From: Lachnoanaerobaculum gingivalis
GTDB lineage: Bacteria; Bacillota; Clostridia; Lachnospirales; Lachnospiraceae
Direction of reading: 5' to 3'
DNA: 64,000 nt
NCBI RefSeq assembly: GCF_003862475.1
Contig: NZ_RRCO01000007.1
Coordinates: forward strand, 147,773-211,772
Part shown: piece after piece, positions 39,467 through 52,300 of the stretch
Layout of the letters: each line of letters starts with the position of its first letter
How positions within the stretch are numbered: the stretch's first letter is position 1
Translations under genes and position numbers: made by a program
Notes under the pieces: generated by a model
What the model was told of the DNA's origin: nothing
Databases searched by the model: none
The model's input: the letters and a program-made list of their open reading frames with translations, nothing else

Positions 39467-40417
39467 ATGAGAGTACTTATTACAGGAGCGGCTTCTTTTT
39501 TGGGGAGACATTTGGTGGAATACTTCCTTTCAAAAGATGAAGAAGTGCTTGCTTTGGTCAGAGAAAATGCAAGAGGCAAAGATGAGCTTTTAAAGTATGA
39601 AAAAAATAATAAATTCAAACTTATAGTCCTTGACATGAAGGATATTGAAAAGTCGGACATAGATTTTGATATATGCGTACATCTGGCATGGGGCGGAATA
39701 GGCAAGACAGGAAGAATGGATAAAGCCGTTCAGTCTGAAAATATAGAGTTTGCAAAAAGGCTTATGAAAGTATGTAAGGAGAAGTATGCTAAAAGAATGC
39801 TCTTTGCGGGATCTCAGGCAGAATACGGACAGACTCTGGAAGATATACAAAAAGTATACGGTAAGGATTTTGACATCAAACAAATACCTTTACAGGATGA
39901 AAACTCATCCACCTCACCAAAATCGGAGTATGGCAAGGCAAAGCTTGAATTAAAGACAGAGCTTAAAAAACTTGGAGATAATTTAGGCATAGAATATGTA
40001 CATATGCGTATTTTCTCAGTGTTTGGAAAAGGAGATCATGAGACCTCTTTAATATCTTCTTGTATCAATAATTTTAGAGAAAATATTGATGTACATACGG
40101 GGGAATGTTTACAGTCTTGGAATTATATATATATCAAGGATCTTTGTAATGCCATATATCTGCTTTCGACGAAGAATTTAAAAGGGAAGTATGTGTTTAA
40201 TATAGCAGGTGAAGATAATAAGCGGCTTATGGACTATGTAAAGGATATGAAAAGGATATTGAAAAGCAAAAGCAATATCATAGTTGAAAAAAGAGAGGCT
40301 GCAAGTGAGGGCACACCTTTTTTAAATCCGAGTATCAGTGTATTAAAGGAAATCGGCTTTAAAGAAGCTTACGGCTTTGAAGGCGGTATCATGGATATGT
40401 GCGATATCAGAGATTAG
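39467..40417 (+). CDS. NAD(P)-dependent epimerase/dehydratase (extended SDR)
   Basis: 316 aa. Rossmann start VLITGAASFLGRHLVEYF, a catalytic Y-x-x-x-K in SEYGKAKLEL (near residue 163), and extended-SDR substrate region. Similar proteins act on nucleotide-activated sugars (epimerase, reductase or dehydratase); the exact reaction is unknown. It begins 3 bases after the ThDP gene and ends 21 bases before the methyltransferase gene. Confidence 0.82.
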   Translation: MRVLITGAASFLGRHLVEYFLSKDEEVLALVRENARGKDELLKYEKNNKFKLIVLDMKDIEKSDIDFDICVHLAWGGIGKTGRMDKAVQSENIEFAKRLMKVCKEKYAKRMLFAGSQAEYGQTLEDIQKVYGKDFDIKQIPLQDENSSTSPKSEYGKAKLELKTELKKLGDNLGIEYVHMRIFSVFGKGDHETSLISSCINNFRENIDVHTGECLQSWNYIYIKDLCNAIYLLSTKNLKGKYVFNIAGEDNKRLMDYVKDMKRILKSKSNIIVEKREAASEGTPFLNPSISVLKEIGFKEAYGFEGGIMDMCDIRD

Positions 40418-40438
40418 AAGCTATAAAGGAGAATATTT

Positions 40439-41563
40439 TTGAAAAAATGTATCAGTTGTAAAGGTTCATTACATGAACTTATGAAAATAGAAAATATGCC
40501 GGCAAGTGCACAGGATATTCCGACAAAGGAAGAACTTGATAAAGACGGCGGTATAGAAGTATCACTATGTGTCTGTGAGGACTGTGGTCTTGTGCAGTTA
40601 AAAAATGATGCGGTTTATTACTATAGAGATGTTATAAGAGCCGGCGGCTATTCCACAACAATGGAAGGCTTAAGGAAAAGCCAGTATAAACATTTTATAG
40701 AGTTTGCATCATTGGAAGGAAAGAAGATAATAGAGGTAGGATGTGGCAGAGGAGAATTCCTTGGAATGCTCTCAGATTTTCCGGTAGAGGGGTACGGCAC
40801 CGAGCATAAAAAAGATCTTGTAGAGATTGCAAAAGAAGCAGGACTCAGGGTGGATGAGGATTTCCCGGAGAGTGAAGATCATATTTTTAAGAACGGACCT
40901 TTTGATGCTTTTATGTCTTTTAATTTTCTTGAGCATCAGCCACATCCGAGAACATATTTAAAAGCAATATATAATAATCTATGTGATGAAGGCTATGGAC
41001 TGATTACGGTACCAAGCTTTGAATATATCATGGAGCAAAACAGCTTTTATGAGATAATTCCGGATCACATAGCTTATTACAGCTTTGAGAGCCTTACACA
41101 TCTTTTGAACATATGCGGATTTGAAGTACTTGAAAAAGAGATGGTAAACAGAGACACCATATCAATGATAGTAAAGAAAAGAAAACTTCCGGATATTTGC
41201 GGTATTATTTCAAAGAAAAACGATATTACAAAAGAGGTAGTGGAAACTGTAAAAAAATATGCAAAAAAGGGAAAAATAGCAATATGGGGAGCGTCACATC
41301 AGGGATTTACCCTCTGTGCAACCACAGGTATTGCAGATTATGTAGACTGTATAATAGATTCAGCACCTTTTAAGCAGGGAAAATATGCACCGGCATCACA
41401 TATTCCGATTATTTCACCAGATGAGGCAAGGAAGAGAAAACTTGAGGCTATAATAATAGTTGCACCGGGATATACAAATGAAATTGCAAATATTATAAAG
41501 ACAACTTTTGAAAGCGGAATAGATATATATGCTTTGATGACTGACAGACTAAGCAGAATTTAA
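40439..41563 (+). CDS. SAM-dependent C-methyltransferase with N-terminal zinc site
   Basis: 374 aa; TTG start with AAAGGAG upstream. The N-terminal region carries C-I-S-C and C-E-D-C pairs (a zinc site, Methyltransf_13 type), the SAM motif IIEVGCGRGEFLGML is near residue 97, and a C-terminal domain (KIAIWGASHQGFTLCATTG, near 280) is of the C-methyltransferase type found in deoxysugar pathways (EryBIII/TylC3-like). Expected to put a methyl group on a ring carbon of a keto-sugar nucleotide. Third gene of the cassette; the genes that make the activated sugar are not in view. Confidence 0.82.
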   Translation: MKKCISCKGSLHELMKIENMPASAQDIPTKEELDKDGGIEVSLCVCEDCGLVQLKNDAVYYYRDVIRAGGYSTTMEGLRKSQYKHFIEFASLEGKKIIEVGCGRGEFLGMLSDFPVEGYGTEHKKDLVEIAKEAGLRVDEDFPESEDHIFKNGPFDAFMSFNFLEHQPHPRTYLKAIYNNLCDEGYGLITVPSFEYIMEQNSFYEIIPDHIAYYSFESLTHLLNICGFEVLEKEMVNRDTISMIVKKRKLPDICGIISKKNDITKEVVETVKKYAKKGKIAIWGASHQGFTLCATTGIADYVDCIIDSAPFKQGKYAPASHIPIISPDEARKRKLEAIIIVAPGYTNEIANIIKTTFESGIDIYALMTDRLSRI

Positions 41564-41588
41564 CAGTAAAACGATAGAAGGAGTTTTA

Positions 41589-42524
41589 ATGAAAGCTGTT
41601 GAAGTATTATTTCCGGTTTTCTTTATGATGTTTTTGGGATTTTTATCTCGAAAGTATTCGTGGATAAAGCCGGAGCAAAATGAAGGGGCCAAGAAAATAG
41701 TATTTAATATATTATTTCCTTTACTGGTATATCATGTACTTGCAGAATCAAAGATTTCCGAAAGCTTTGTGCCACAGATAATATATGTGGATGCATTATG
41801 GATAATAATATATGTAATAGGAAAGCTTATTGTGGGTAAAGGGGGAAAATATGAAAAGATTTCACCCTTCCTTTTACTTACATGTGAAGGTGGAAATGTA
41901 GCTTTGCCTCTATACCTAAGCATGGTGGCAAAGTCAAATGCGGTAAATATATTAACATTTGATGTGGCAGGTATTTTAATAAACTTCGGATTGCTTCCCA
42001 TACTTGTTACGAGGGAGCTTTCAGAAAAAGCGGATATAAGGGTATTATTAAAGAGAATAATCTTAAGTCCGTTTATGCTGGCGGTTATATTTGGAATAGT
42101 TTCCAATATAACAGGAGTTCAAGGCCATTTGATGAACAGCGGATTTGGAAGTGTTTATACATCAACAATAGATATGGTAATAACACCGATTACCGGAATA
42201 ATTCTCTTTACATTGGGGTATGAGCTGAAGATGGAAAAATCTCTACTGCTTCCGCTTTTGAAGCTGGGTATAATAAGGATGTGCGGATGTGTAGTTATAA
42301 TTATTGGATTTTTTATTTTCTTCCCGACATATATGGCGGATAATATATTTAAAGCCGGAGTATTATTATACTTTATGTGTCCTACAGGATTTCCGGTGCC
42401 GCTACAGATAAAGCCGCTTGTAAAAAGTGAAGACGAAGAGAATTTTATATCGGCATTTATATCACTGTTTATGATAACGGCTTTAGTAGCGTATAGTATT
42501 ATTACATTAATATATATAAAATAA
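41589..42524 (+). CDS. AEC family (auxin-efflux-carrier-like) permease
   Basis: 311 aa with about ten membrane segments. The N-terminal PVFFMMFLGFLSRKYSWI and the NILFPLLVYHVLA helix are typical of the AEC fold (Mem_trans). Members export organic anions such as malate; substrate here unknown. It follows the methyltransferase by 25 bases and could be in the same operon, though an association with the sugar cassette is not shown. Confidence 0.8.
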   Translation: MKAVEVLFPVFFMMFLGFLSRKYSWIKPEQNEGAKKIVFNILFPLLVYHVLAESKISESFVPQIIYVDALWIIIYVIGKLIVGKGGKYEKISPFLLLTCEGGNVALPLYLSMVAKSNAVNILTFDVAGILINFGLLPILVTRELSEKADIRVLLKRIILSPFMLAVIFGIVSNITGVQGHLMNSGFGSVYTSTIDMVITPITGIILFTLGYELKMEKSLLLPLLKLGIIRMCGCVVIIIGFFIFFPTYMADNIFKAGVLLYFMCPTGFPVPLQIKPLVKSEDEENFISAFISLFMITALVAYSIITLIYIK

Positions 42525-42554
42525 AAAACTCGAAAATATTATATAGGAGGATTT

Positions 42555-42935
42555 ATGTTAAAAGCGGCAAAGATTTTAGCTGTATTGGCGGCAATTGAAT
42601 GTTTTGGAATAATGGCTTTGGAAATGTTTTTCTGGCAGCAGGCCGGAACGAAAATAAATCCTAATATGACTGCGGATTTTGTTTCTCAGACAGTGACCAT
42701 GGCTGCAAATCAGGGTCTGTATAACGGTTTTTTGGGTTTGGGTATTATCTTCGGTATGATAAGGAAGAATAAAGAAATAGTACTTTTGTCACTTTTTTGT
42801 ATTATAGCGGCTGCAGTATATGGAGCCTACAGTGTGGACTATGCTATAATATTTAAGCAGGGAATTATACCGGCAGCGGCATTTATATTTAACCTTATAG
42901 CCAAGGAAAAACGAGGCACATTGCACTTTAGATAG
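42555..42935 (+). CDS. DUF1304 family small membrane protein
   Basis: 126 aa, four membrane segments. The central ANQGLYNGFLGLGIIFG and the first helix AAIECFGIMALEMFFW match the DUF1304 pattern. Function unknown. Preceded by AGGAGG and 30 bases after the permease; terminator downstream. Confidence 0.75.
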   Translation: MLKAAKILAVLAAIECFGIMALEMFFWQQAGTKINPNMTADFVSQTVTMAANQGLYNGFLGLGIIFGMIRKNKEIVLLSLFCIIAAAVYGAYSVDYAIIFKQGIIPAAAFIFNLIAKEKRGTLHFR

Positions 42936-42958
42936 GATAAAAACATAGAATAATATCA

Positions 42959-42988
42959 GAGTCGGGATAAGAAAATCTCGGCTTTTTT
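42959..42988 (+). terminator. Terminator of the ThDP-to-DUF1304 gene set
   Basis: AGTCGGGAT pairs with ATCTCGGCT (two wobble pairs), then TTTTTT. Confidence 0.75.
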
Positions 42989-43151
42989 AGCTTTAAGACC
43001 GTTTAAATTTTTTAAATTTCACATTTAAAATGTGTTATTGTTTTTTTAAAAACTGTATAACTTTATTAATGATTTTTTATAAAACATATGCTATGATAAT
43101 CGAGCACTGTTGATAAATGGATGCTTTAAGAAGATATCGGAGAGGTTTAAT

Positions 43152-43199
43152 GATATGGAAAATATGATAAACCTAAGTGTTTTCAAAGCCCTTTGAAAA
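43152..43199 (+). promoter_or_regulatory. Leader stems of the second adhesin gene
   Basis: The stretch 42989-43361 has no full gene. It can form AGGTTTA / TAAACCT near 43143-43175 and a tight stem TTTTCAAAG / CTTTGAAAA at 43180-43199. No T-run follows, so these are not terminators as they stand. A TATGATAAT -10-like element lies near 43092. Interpretation is tentative. Confidence 0.3.
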
Positions 43200-43242
43200 A
43201 GTCTTAAGAGATATTTTGATTGTAGAGTAAGGGGAGGCAGTC

Positions 43243-43266
43243 ATGAAAAGTGCACATAAATGGTAA
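43243..43266 (+). CDS. Possible 7-codon upstream ORF (leader peptide)
   Basis: ATG to TAA encodes M-K-S-A-H-K-W. It has an unusually good ribosome binding site, GGGGAGG, 5 bases upstream, and lies 95 bases before the giant adhesin start. Could be a leader peptide or the relic of a gene start. The evidence is only the site strength. Confidence 0.3.
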   Translation: MKSAHKW

Positions 43267-43361
43267 AGTATTGAGCAGGATATGAATAGTGGAGCAATCA
43301 AAAAGGAGACTCAAAGATTTTTACAGTTTTAATGTTTTTACTAAATTATATAGGAGGAATA

Positions 43362-46300
43362 ATGAATAATTTTAGAAAGCGACTGTTATCCGCTTTTTTG
43401 TCATTTGCGATGGTATTTCTGTCAATGAGCGAATTATTTACAGCTTATGCAGGTCCGCCCGGCATAGTAAATGATCCGGATATTCTGGCAGAGGTTACAT
43501 ACGACAGAAATGTTGTCAACAGCAGAGGAAACAGCGATTTTTATGTTGGAGAGGAGGTTTCGTTCTATGCAAATACTACGATATCGTCCACTACAAGAAG
43601 TATTCCGGGAGCATATGGAGTACTTTATCTACCAAAGAACATTTTCCCGATTGTAAATTCAAGTAATATTTCTACTTGGATAAACAGACCGGCAAGCAAC
43701 TATTTGAGTATTGACAGCTCAGACAGTGAATTTCACAAGGTTAAACTTAAATTTATAAGCCTTGGAGGAGGTACCACTCAGACAGTACCTTTTAAAGGAA
43801 TAATAAAAGATCGTTCATTGGCAAATGATGAGACCTATGTGATCCCATATCAGGTATATGATGCAAATGATAATTTGCTTGAGAGTACCATCAATACCTT
43901 TTCTGCAAAGACATATCCGGTAGGATATACGGATGAAAACAAAAATACCAGAAGAGATTACTACTATGCACAGGGTACAAGCAGTTTACAAAACAATACA
44001 ACTCTGGCAAATGATTTGGCTACATTTGTTCAGTTCAATACAAGAAGAACAAACTGGCCGGCAGCAGGTACGTACCATGGTACGGAGACAAAAATTGTGG
44101 GTGGTGACAGAAGAAAGACAAGAATTACTGTACAGCTTCCTGCAAATGAAAACTTTGATACTACAGATACCAGAAACAGCATTTGGACATATAATGCTGC
44201 AAATCACACTATAACTAAGGATGTAGAGTTTCAAAGTAACTTAAACTACACAAATGACGGTTTCAATATCAGATATAATAATCAGACCGTAGGTACACAG
44301 GCGTCTCCTGTAACAGTGGAATTTCCTATTACATGGCAGTATGTAAATGATGACGGTTCATTGGATACAGCATCTATTGAGAAGTCAAAGAGCTCTGTAA
44401 GATACTGGTCCTTTCCTAGAGTTCCGGCAACTGACAGAGGTTTGACAGCAAGTAAGAGTGCGAGTCCATGGAGATTTACATTTACAGATAGAGATAAATC
44501 AGAGCATGTTTATAACATGGGATTTAACTGGAACTGGTATGCAGGTAATCCTGAAGAATACCCTACTATGGGAGCATATCATACAAGAGTAAGTTCTTTA
44601 GTAGATACACCGGTTACAGATATGGAATTTGTGGGATATCAGATAAGAGCTCTTAATCCTACAGGTAAGGTTCAAGATACCTTAGGAAATATACATACTA
44701 TACCTGCACTTGATAATACACAGCTTGCAGCTCTTTCAAACAACAAGCTTATAGGTATAAAGGCTGACGGTAGTGAGGAAGTAATTGCTACAAATATTCA
44801 AATTACAAGTACTGCAGATGAGGTCAGACTTCCGGTTCCTAAATTCTATAAGAAGATAGAGCTTAAGTTTACAAATCCTATAGAGATTCAGGCTCCTACT
44901 GGAAGAGTAATAGATGTAAGATACAGATTCCGTTTTGAAGAAAATTCATATAATGATGTAAAAGCACAGTTGGCGTCAAAGCCGAATAATGCAAGCAGTA
45001 ATGTTCAGACAAGAAATATTGCTACAGTAACCGGAGATAACGGTGCCGGAAGAACATGGACAGCCAGCGGAAGTGATTATGTTACATGGACAAAGGCTTT
45101 TGCGGCAGAGTATGAGCATGATACACAGAATCAGAATCTTGGAACAAAGTATCTGAACGAAGAGTTCAGTATGACTGACAATATAAGATTCCATTACTTT
45201 TTACCACCGGGTGGTAGAAAAATAAAAAATCCTAAGTTCTTCTTACTTGCAGATCCGGCACTTGAGTTTAAGAGTATTCAGACAAGTACAGGACAGAATC
45301 CTGAACTTACACCGTCCGTTATGAGTAACTATAGAGTGGAATACAACTTCAAGAACACAGGAAAGACAGCCTATATTTGGGATCTTCCGGATATAAATAT
45401 TCCTGAGGGAAATGACCGTTATCGGTATGTATATTTCAGCCCAAGATTTAAGACTACAAGAAATATGGCAGGCGGTCAGAATACTATCGACACATATTTG
45501 TCATGGGATAATAATGAAGAGGCTACTTCTAATGAAGTACTCGGTAAGTACGAAGATGTACTTGACCTTGATAATGACGGAAATACCACAGAGAAGTTCA
45601 GTAGCAAAAAGGCTACATATCTTTACTCACCACCACTTGAGTTAATCCTTACAAAGAGATCAAAGAGAGCGGATTCAAGTGTTGCTCAATATTCATCGCT
45701 TACAACACCTGACAGTGAGCAGATAGTAGACTATAAGCTGAACATCTTCAATAACTCTATAACAGGCGTTAGCGGATTTACATTCTTTGATATCCTGCCA
45801 CATGTGGGTGATAAGGCAATAGCACCTGATCAGCAGGGTAGTTATGCGGACAGAGGTTCAACATACAGACTTGGACTTACAGGTCCTCTTGATCCTAATC
45901 CGAACTATACATATGAATACAGTACAACCCCTGTTACAGAAGGAAATATAGCTGCAAACTATGCAGGAGCTACATGGACTTCATCAGTTTCAGACTGGTC
46001 AGCGGTTACTATGTTCAGGATAAAGATGAAGCCGGGATATACACTGGCAAGCGGAGCGGCAGATGATATTACATTCAGAGCAAAGATGCCTGATACCACT
46101 CCTCTTGATACCACAAACAAAGCGGTAAATACCTTTGCGGGATTTGCCGGAGACAGCTATACAGGTGCATTTGAGGCACTCAGCAATGTTGTAGTACCAA
46201 AGAAATATAAGATCAGCGGTAAGATCTACTATGATGTGCCACCTGCAGGAGGCAGCGGAAACGGTACATATCTTACAACTGATGACGACGTTCCTGCAGC

Positions 46301-49300
46301 AGGCAGAACAGTAAGTCTTTATGATGCTGGCGGTAATCCGGTACTTGATGAAACAGGTAATCCGATGACTACTACAGCCAATGCAAACGGAGACTACTCA
46401 TTTGACAACATCTCAAAAGCGGGAACATACAAAGTGGTGATAACACCGGGAGTAGGAGATACAATAAGTACAAACCGTGTTACATCTACATCACTTATAA
46501 TAGGAAATGACTTTGCTGACGGAACTCAGGGAAGCAATCCTGTATTTGAAACAAGCGTTACACTTACACCAAGTGATGATAAGAAAACAGCAAATGCTGC
46601 ACTTGTGGCAAGTAATTCTACATTGAAAGTAAAATATGTAGATATGGCAGGCAATCCGATACCTCTTGATGACGGAAGTGGAAATGTGGCCGATACAGAC
46701 AGCGTTCACGGCTTTAGAGATCCATATACGGTAACACCGCCTGCAACACTTACAGGTGTGGCTAATTATGAGTATGCGGAGCCTGATCTTACAAACGGCA
46801 GACCGCTTACAGGAACATTAAATCCGGGACAAAATGTCGTAGTATTAAAATATAAGAGAAAGACTGCGGGAAATATAACTGTAAACCACTTTGAAGTAGG
46901 TGGAAGTACACAGCTTTATACACCTGCGGGAGCGACATCACCAAGTGCGGAAACTTATGTAGGAACTGAAAAACTTGGATTAAGTGAGAATCTTACAAAC
47001 AAAGAAGCAGACATCGCAAACTTCGAGTATGTAAGCACAGAAGTAACAGGAGCACCGTCAGCGACAACGCCAACAGCTACAGGTGATACAACAGTTACAT
47101 ATCAAACAGCACCACAGACAGTAACCTACAGATACAAGAGAAAAGATGCTGCAAATATAACAGTAAACCACTATGAAGTGGGAGGAAGTACCCAGCTTTA
47201 TACACCTGTGGGAGCGGCTGCACCAAGTGCAGAGACAATCTCAGGAGCAGGAAAGCTTGGAACAACACAAAATCTTACAAACAGAGCTGCAGATATTGCA
47301 AACTATGAGTATGTAAGTACAGATGTTACAGGAGCAACAAGTGCAACAACACCAACATCGACAGGTGCAACAACACTAACTCACGGAACAAGCCCACAAA
47401 CAGTAACTTATTACTATAAGAGAAAGATTGCGGGAGACGTTATAGTACATCACTATGAGCTAGGAACAACAACACAGCTTGTACCTGATGTAACATTAAA
47501 CGGAACTAATAAGCTTGGATTGCCATATACAACAACAACACAGACAATTCCAAACTTTACAGTAGTAACAGTGCCGACAAACCAAAACGGTACATACCAA
47601 CCGGGAACACAGACGGTAACTTACTACTACAAGAGAAATGATGCAGGAAATGTTATAGTAAACTTCGTAGAGCAGGGAACAAACACTCCGCTTAAGAGTC
47701 CTGTTACAATGAACGGAGCAGGAAAGCTTGGTTTACCATATACAACAACACCTGATACTTTCGCAAACTATGAGCTTGTAAGTGCAACACCTACAAACCA
47801 TACCGGAAACTATCCGCCGGCAGGAAATGATATCACTGTAACTTATGTATACAGAAGAAAAAATGCCGGAAATATTACAGTCAACCACTATGAGGTAGGC
47901 GGAAGTACACAGCTTTACACACCGTTGGGAGCTGCAGCACCAAGTGCACAGACCTTTAACGGAACAGGAAAGCTTGGACTTGCTGAAAACTTAACAAATA
48001 AGGCGGCAGATATTGCCAACTATGAGTATGTAAGCGTAGATGTAACAGGAGCAAGCGGTGCAAGCACACCAACAGCTACAGGTGCTACAAACGTTACATA
48101 TCAGACAGGAAATCAGGTAGTGACATACAGATATAAGCGTAAAGATGCGGCAAATATCACAGTACATCACTACATTGACGGAACAACAACAGAACTTTAC
48201 ACACCGGCAGGAGCGACAGTTCCGGGACCTGAGACAATAAACGGAAGTGGAAAGTTAGGACTTACAGAGAATCTTACAAACAGATCGGCAGATATAGCTA
48301 ACTATGAGTTTGTAGGAGTGGATGTAAGTGGCGCTGCAAGTGCAACAACACCGGGAACAAACGGAGAGACAACTCTTACCCATGGAAATACAGCACAGAC
48401 AGTAATCTATAAGTACAGAAGAAAGAATGCAGGAAATATCGTAGTTAACCACTATGAGGTTGGAGGAAGTACACAGCTTTATACACCTTCAGGAGCTGCA
48501 GCACCAAGTGCACAGACCTTTGACGGAACAGGAAAGCTTGGACTTGTTGAAAACCTTACAAACAAGGAAGCGGATATAGCTAACTATGAGTTTGTAAATG
48601 TGGAAGTAACTGCAGCACCGGGAGCAAGTACCCCAACAGCTACAGGAGCTACAGGAGTTACATACAGGGCAGGAACTCAGACAGTAACCTATAGATACAG
48701 AAGAAAGAATGCAGCAGATATAACAGTCCATCACTACGAGGACGGAACAACAACAGAGCTTTACACACCTGCAGGAGCGGCTGCACCAAGTGCAGAGACA
48801 ATCTCAGGAGCAGGAAAGCTTGGAACAAATGAAAACCTAAATAACAGAGCGGCAGATATAGCAAACTTTGATTATGTAGGAATTGATGTAAGCGGAGCAC
48901 CAAGTGCAACAAGCCCAAGTAGCACAGGAGCAACAACTCTTACACATGGAAACAATGCACAGACAGTAATCTATAAGTACAGAAGAAAAGATGCAGGAAA
49001 TGTTATAGTAAACTTTGTAGAGCAGGGAACAAATACTCCACTTAAGAGTCCTGTTATAATGAACGGAGCTAATAAGCTTGGTTTACCATATACAACAACA
49101 CCTGATACTTTCGCAAACTATGAGCTTGTAAGTGCAACACCTGCCAACCATACAGGAAACTATCCGCCGGCAGGAAATGATATCACAGTAACTTATGTAT
49201 ATAAGCGTAAGAACTCAGGAAATATCACAGTAAATCATTACGAGGCAGGAACAACAAATCAGCTTTACAAACCGGCAGGAGCGACTGCACCAAGTGCACA

Positions 49301-52300
49301 GACTTTTGACGGAACAGGAAAGCTTGGACTAAGTGAAAACCTCACAAATAAAGAAGCAGATATAGCCAACTTTGAGTTTGTAAATGTAGATGTAACAGGA
49401 GCAAGCGGTGCAAGCACACCGACAGCAAGCGGAGATACTACAGTTACATATCAGACAGGCAATCAGGTAGTAAACTATTACTACAAGAGAAAAGATGCTT
49501 CAAATATAACAATACATCACGTAGAGGATGGAACAAATACAGAGCTTTACACACCTGCAGGAGCTGCCGGCCCAAGTGCAGTGGTCATCTCAGGAAGCGG
49601 AAAGCTTGGAATAAATGAAAACCTTACAAACAAGTCTGCAGATATAGCAAACTACGAGTTTGTAAGAGTGGATGTAAGCGGAGCACCAAGTGCAACAACC
49701 CCAAGTGCAACAGGAGCAACAACCCTTACCCACACAAATACACCACAGACAGTCATCTATAAATATAGAAGAAAAGATGTGGGAAATGTATTGGTGCATC
49801 ACGTAGAACTAGGAACAACAACATCAGTATCCCCTGATGAGAACTTAAGCGGAGTAGGAAAGTCAGGACTTACATATACAACAAGCCCTGCAACAGTAGC
49901 AAACTACACAGTAGTAAGCAGCACTCCAACAAACCACACAGGAACATATCCGAATACCGGAACAACAGTAGTAACATATGAGTACAAGAGAAACGATGCA
50001 GGAAATGTTATAGTACATCACTATGAGGATGGAACAACAACCCCGCTAGTACCTGATATCACAATGAACGGTGCAGGAAAGCTTGGATTACCATATACAA
50101 CTACAGATCAAAATATTCCAAACTTTACATTGGTGAGCACACCGGCAAATCAGAATGGAACATATACAACCGGTAATCAGACAGTAACTTATTACTATAA
50201 GAGAAATGATGCAGGAAATGTAGTGGTACACCACGTAGAGCAAGGCACAACAACATCAGTAGCCCCTGATGAGACATTAAACGGTGCAGGCAAAGCAGGT
50301 TTACCATATACAACAAATGCAGCAACAGTAGCAAGCTACACAGTAGTAAGCAGCACTCCAACAAACCACACAGGAACATATCCGAATACCGGAACAACAG
50401 TAGTAACATATGAGTACAAGAGAAACGATGCAGGAGATGTAGTAGTACATCACTATGAGGATGGAACAACAACTCCGCTCGTACCTGATATCACTCTAAA
50501 CGGAAGCGGAAAACTCGGATTACCATATACAACTACTGAGCATAGTATTCCAAACTTTACCTTGGTAGCCCAACCGACAAATAAGAACGGAACATATACA
50601 ACCGGTAATCAGACAGTAACTTATTACTATAAGAGAAATGATGCAGGAAATGTAGTGGTACATCACTTAGAGCAGGGAACTACAAATTCAGTATCACCTG
50701 ATGAAAACTTAAGTGGTGCAGGAAAGTCAGGACTTCCATATACAACTGCTCCTGCAACAGTAACAAACTTTACAGTAGTAAGTGCGACTCCAACAGGACA
50801 TACAGGAACATATCCTGCTACAGGAACAACAGAAGTAACATATCTTTACACAAGAAATGATGCTCAGAGTATAACTGTAAAATATGTAGAACAGGGAACG
50901 GGAACACCTCTGGATACAGACGATGTAATGGGAGGAACAGGAAAACTCGGACTTCCATATACAACAACAGAGAAGAACATCCCTAACTATGAGTTGGTAG
51001 CACAGCCTGCTAATAAGAACGGAACATATACAAACACACCACAGACAGTAATCTATGAATATAGAAGAATGCCTGCCGGAGATGTGACAACTATATATGT
51101 AGATGAGGACGGAAATGAGATAGATATACCTGAGACCCAAAACGGAATAGGAAAGCTCGGCCTTCCATACACAACTACATCAAAGACAATACCGAACTTC
51201 ACATTAGTGAGCGTACCGTCTAACGCAAATGGAACATTCACACCGGGACCACAGACAGTAACCTATGTATATAGAGGAGCTGATGCGGGAGATGTAACCG
51301 TATACCACAAATCAGTATATGATAACAGCGACTTAAGCACACCGACAGTACTTGACGGAAGCAGAAAGCTTGGATTACCATATACAACAACCCCTGAGAC
51401 TTACTCAGACTATGAGATAGATACAGTACCGTCTAACGCAACAGGAACATTTGTAAGCGGAAGCCAAACTGTAACATATCTTTATAAGAGAAAGCAGTCA
51501 GGCGGAGTAACAGTAAATTATCTGGACAATCATGGAAACAGAATCGAGACACCTGATACAATAACAGGAACAGATAATGTAGGCTTGCCATATACAACAA
51601 CCCCTAAGGTAATACCTAATTACACACTTATAGTAGTACCGAATAACGCAAACGGAACATTTACAGTAGATCCTATAACTGTAAACTATATCTATAAGCG
51701 TGATGATGCTGGAGATGTTGTAGTAGAGCATATAGATGAAAACGGAAATGTACCTTTAGAGAGCCCTGAGGTACTTGACGGAAGAGAGAAACTTGGAGAG
51801 AACTATACAACAAGTTCAAAAGTATTTGACAATTACGATCTGATAAGTGTACCAAGTAACGCAACAGGAACATTTACAAGCGGTAGTCAGACTGTAACAT
51901 ATGTATACAGAAGAAGAGATGCAGGAGATGTAATCGCCCATTACGTAAATACTGCAGGAATACCGATAGAAAGTGATGAGATACTTGACGGAACCAGAAG
52001 CCTCGGCCTGCCATACGCGACAGCGGCAAAGGCAATAAACGGATATAGTTTATACCTTGTACAGGGAGCAGAGACAGGAGTATTCACAACAGGAAGAATA
52101 GAAGTAACATACATCTATAAGAAGGACCCAAGCGTGGTAGTAATACCGGGACCTGTAACGCCTGTAACTCCGATAAACCCAAGCCCGATAAATCCGATTA
52201 ACCCGATTAATCAGGTACCCCCTGTAACACCGGTAAATCCAAGTACACCTACAACACCAACCACCCCGACGACCCCGATAAGAGTGGCAACCCCAAGCCA

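Noticed and set aside
43060..43361. c-di-GMP or other known riboswitch before the second adhesin
   Set aside because: No GNRA-tetraloop/receptor or class I/II core pattern could be found; only simple stems are present.
48658..48936. Leucine-rich minus-strand ORFs inside the adhesin genes (also 25781-26590, 50125-50472, 51673-51873)
   Set aside because: They are antisense shadows of the MucBP repeats: composition follows the repeat codons and none has a ribosome binding site or recognisable domain.
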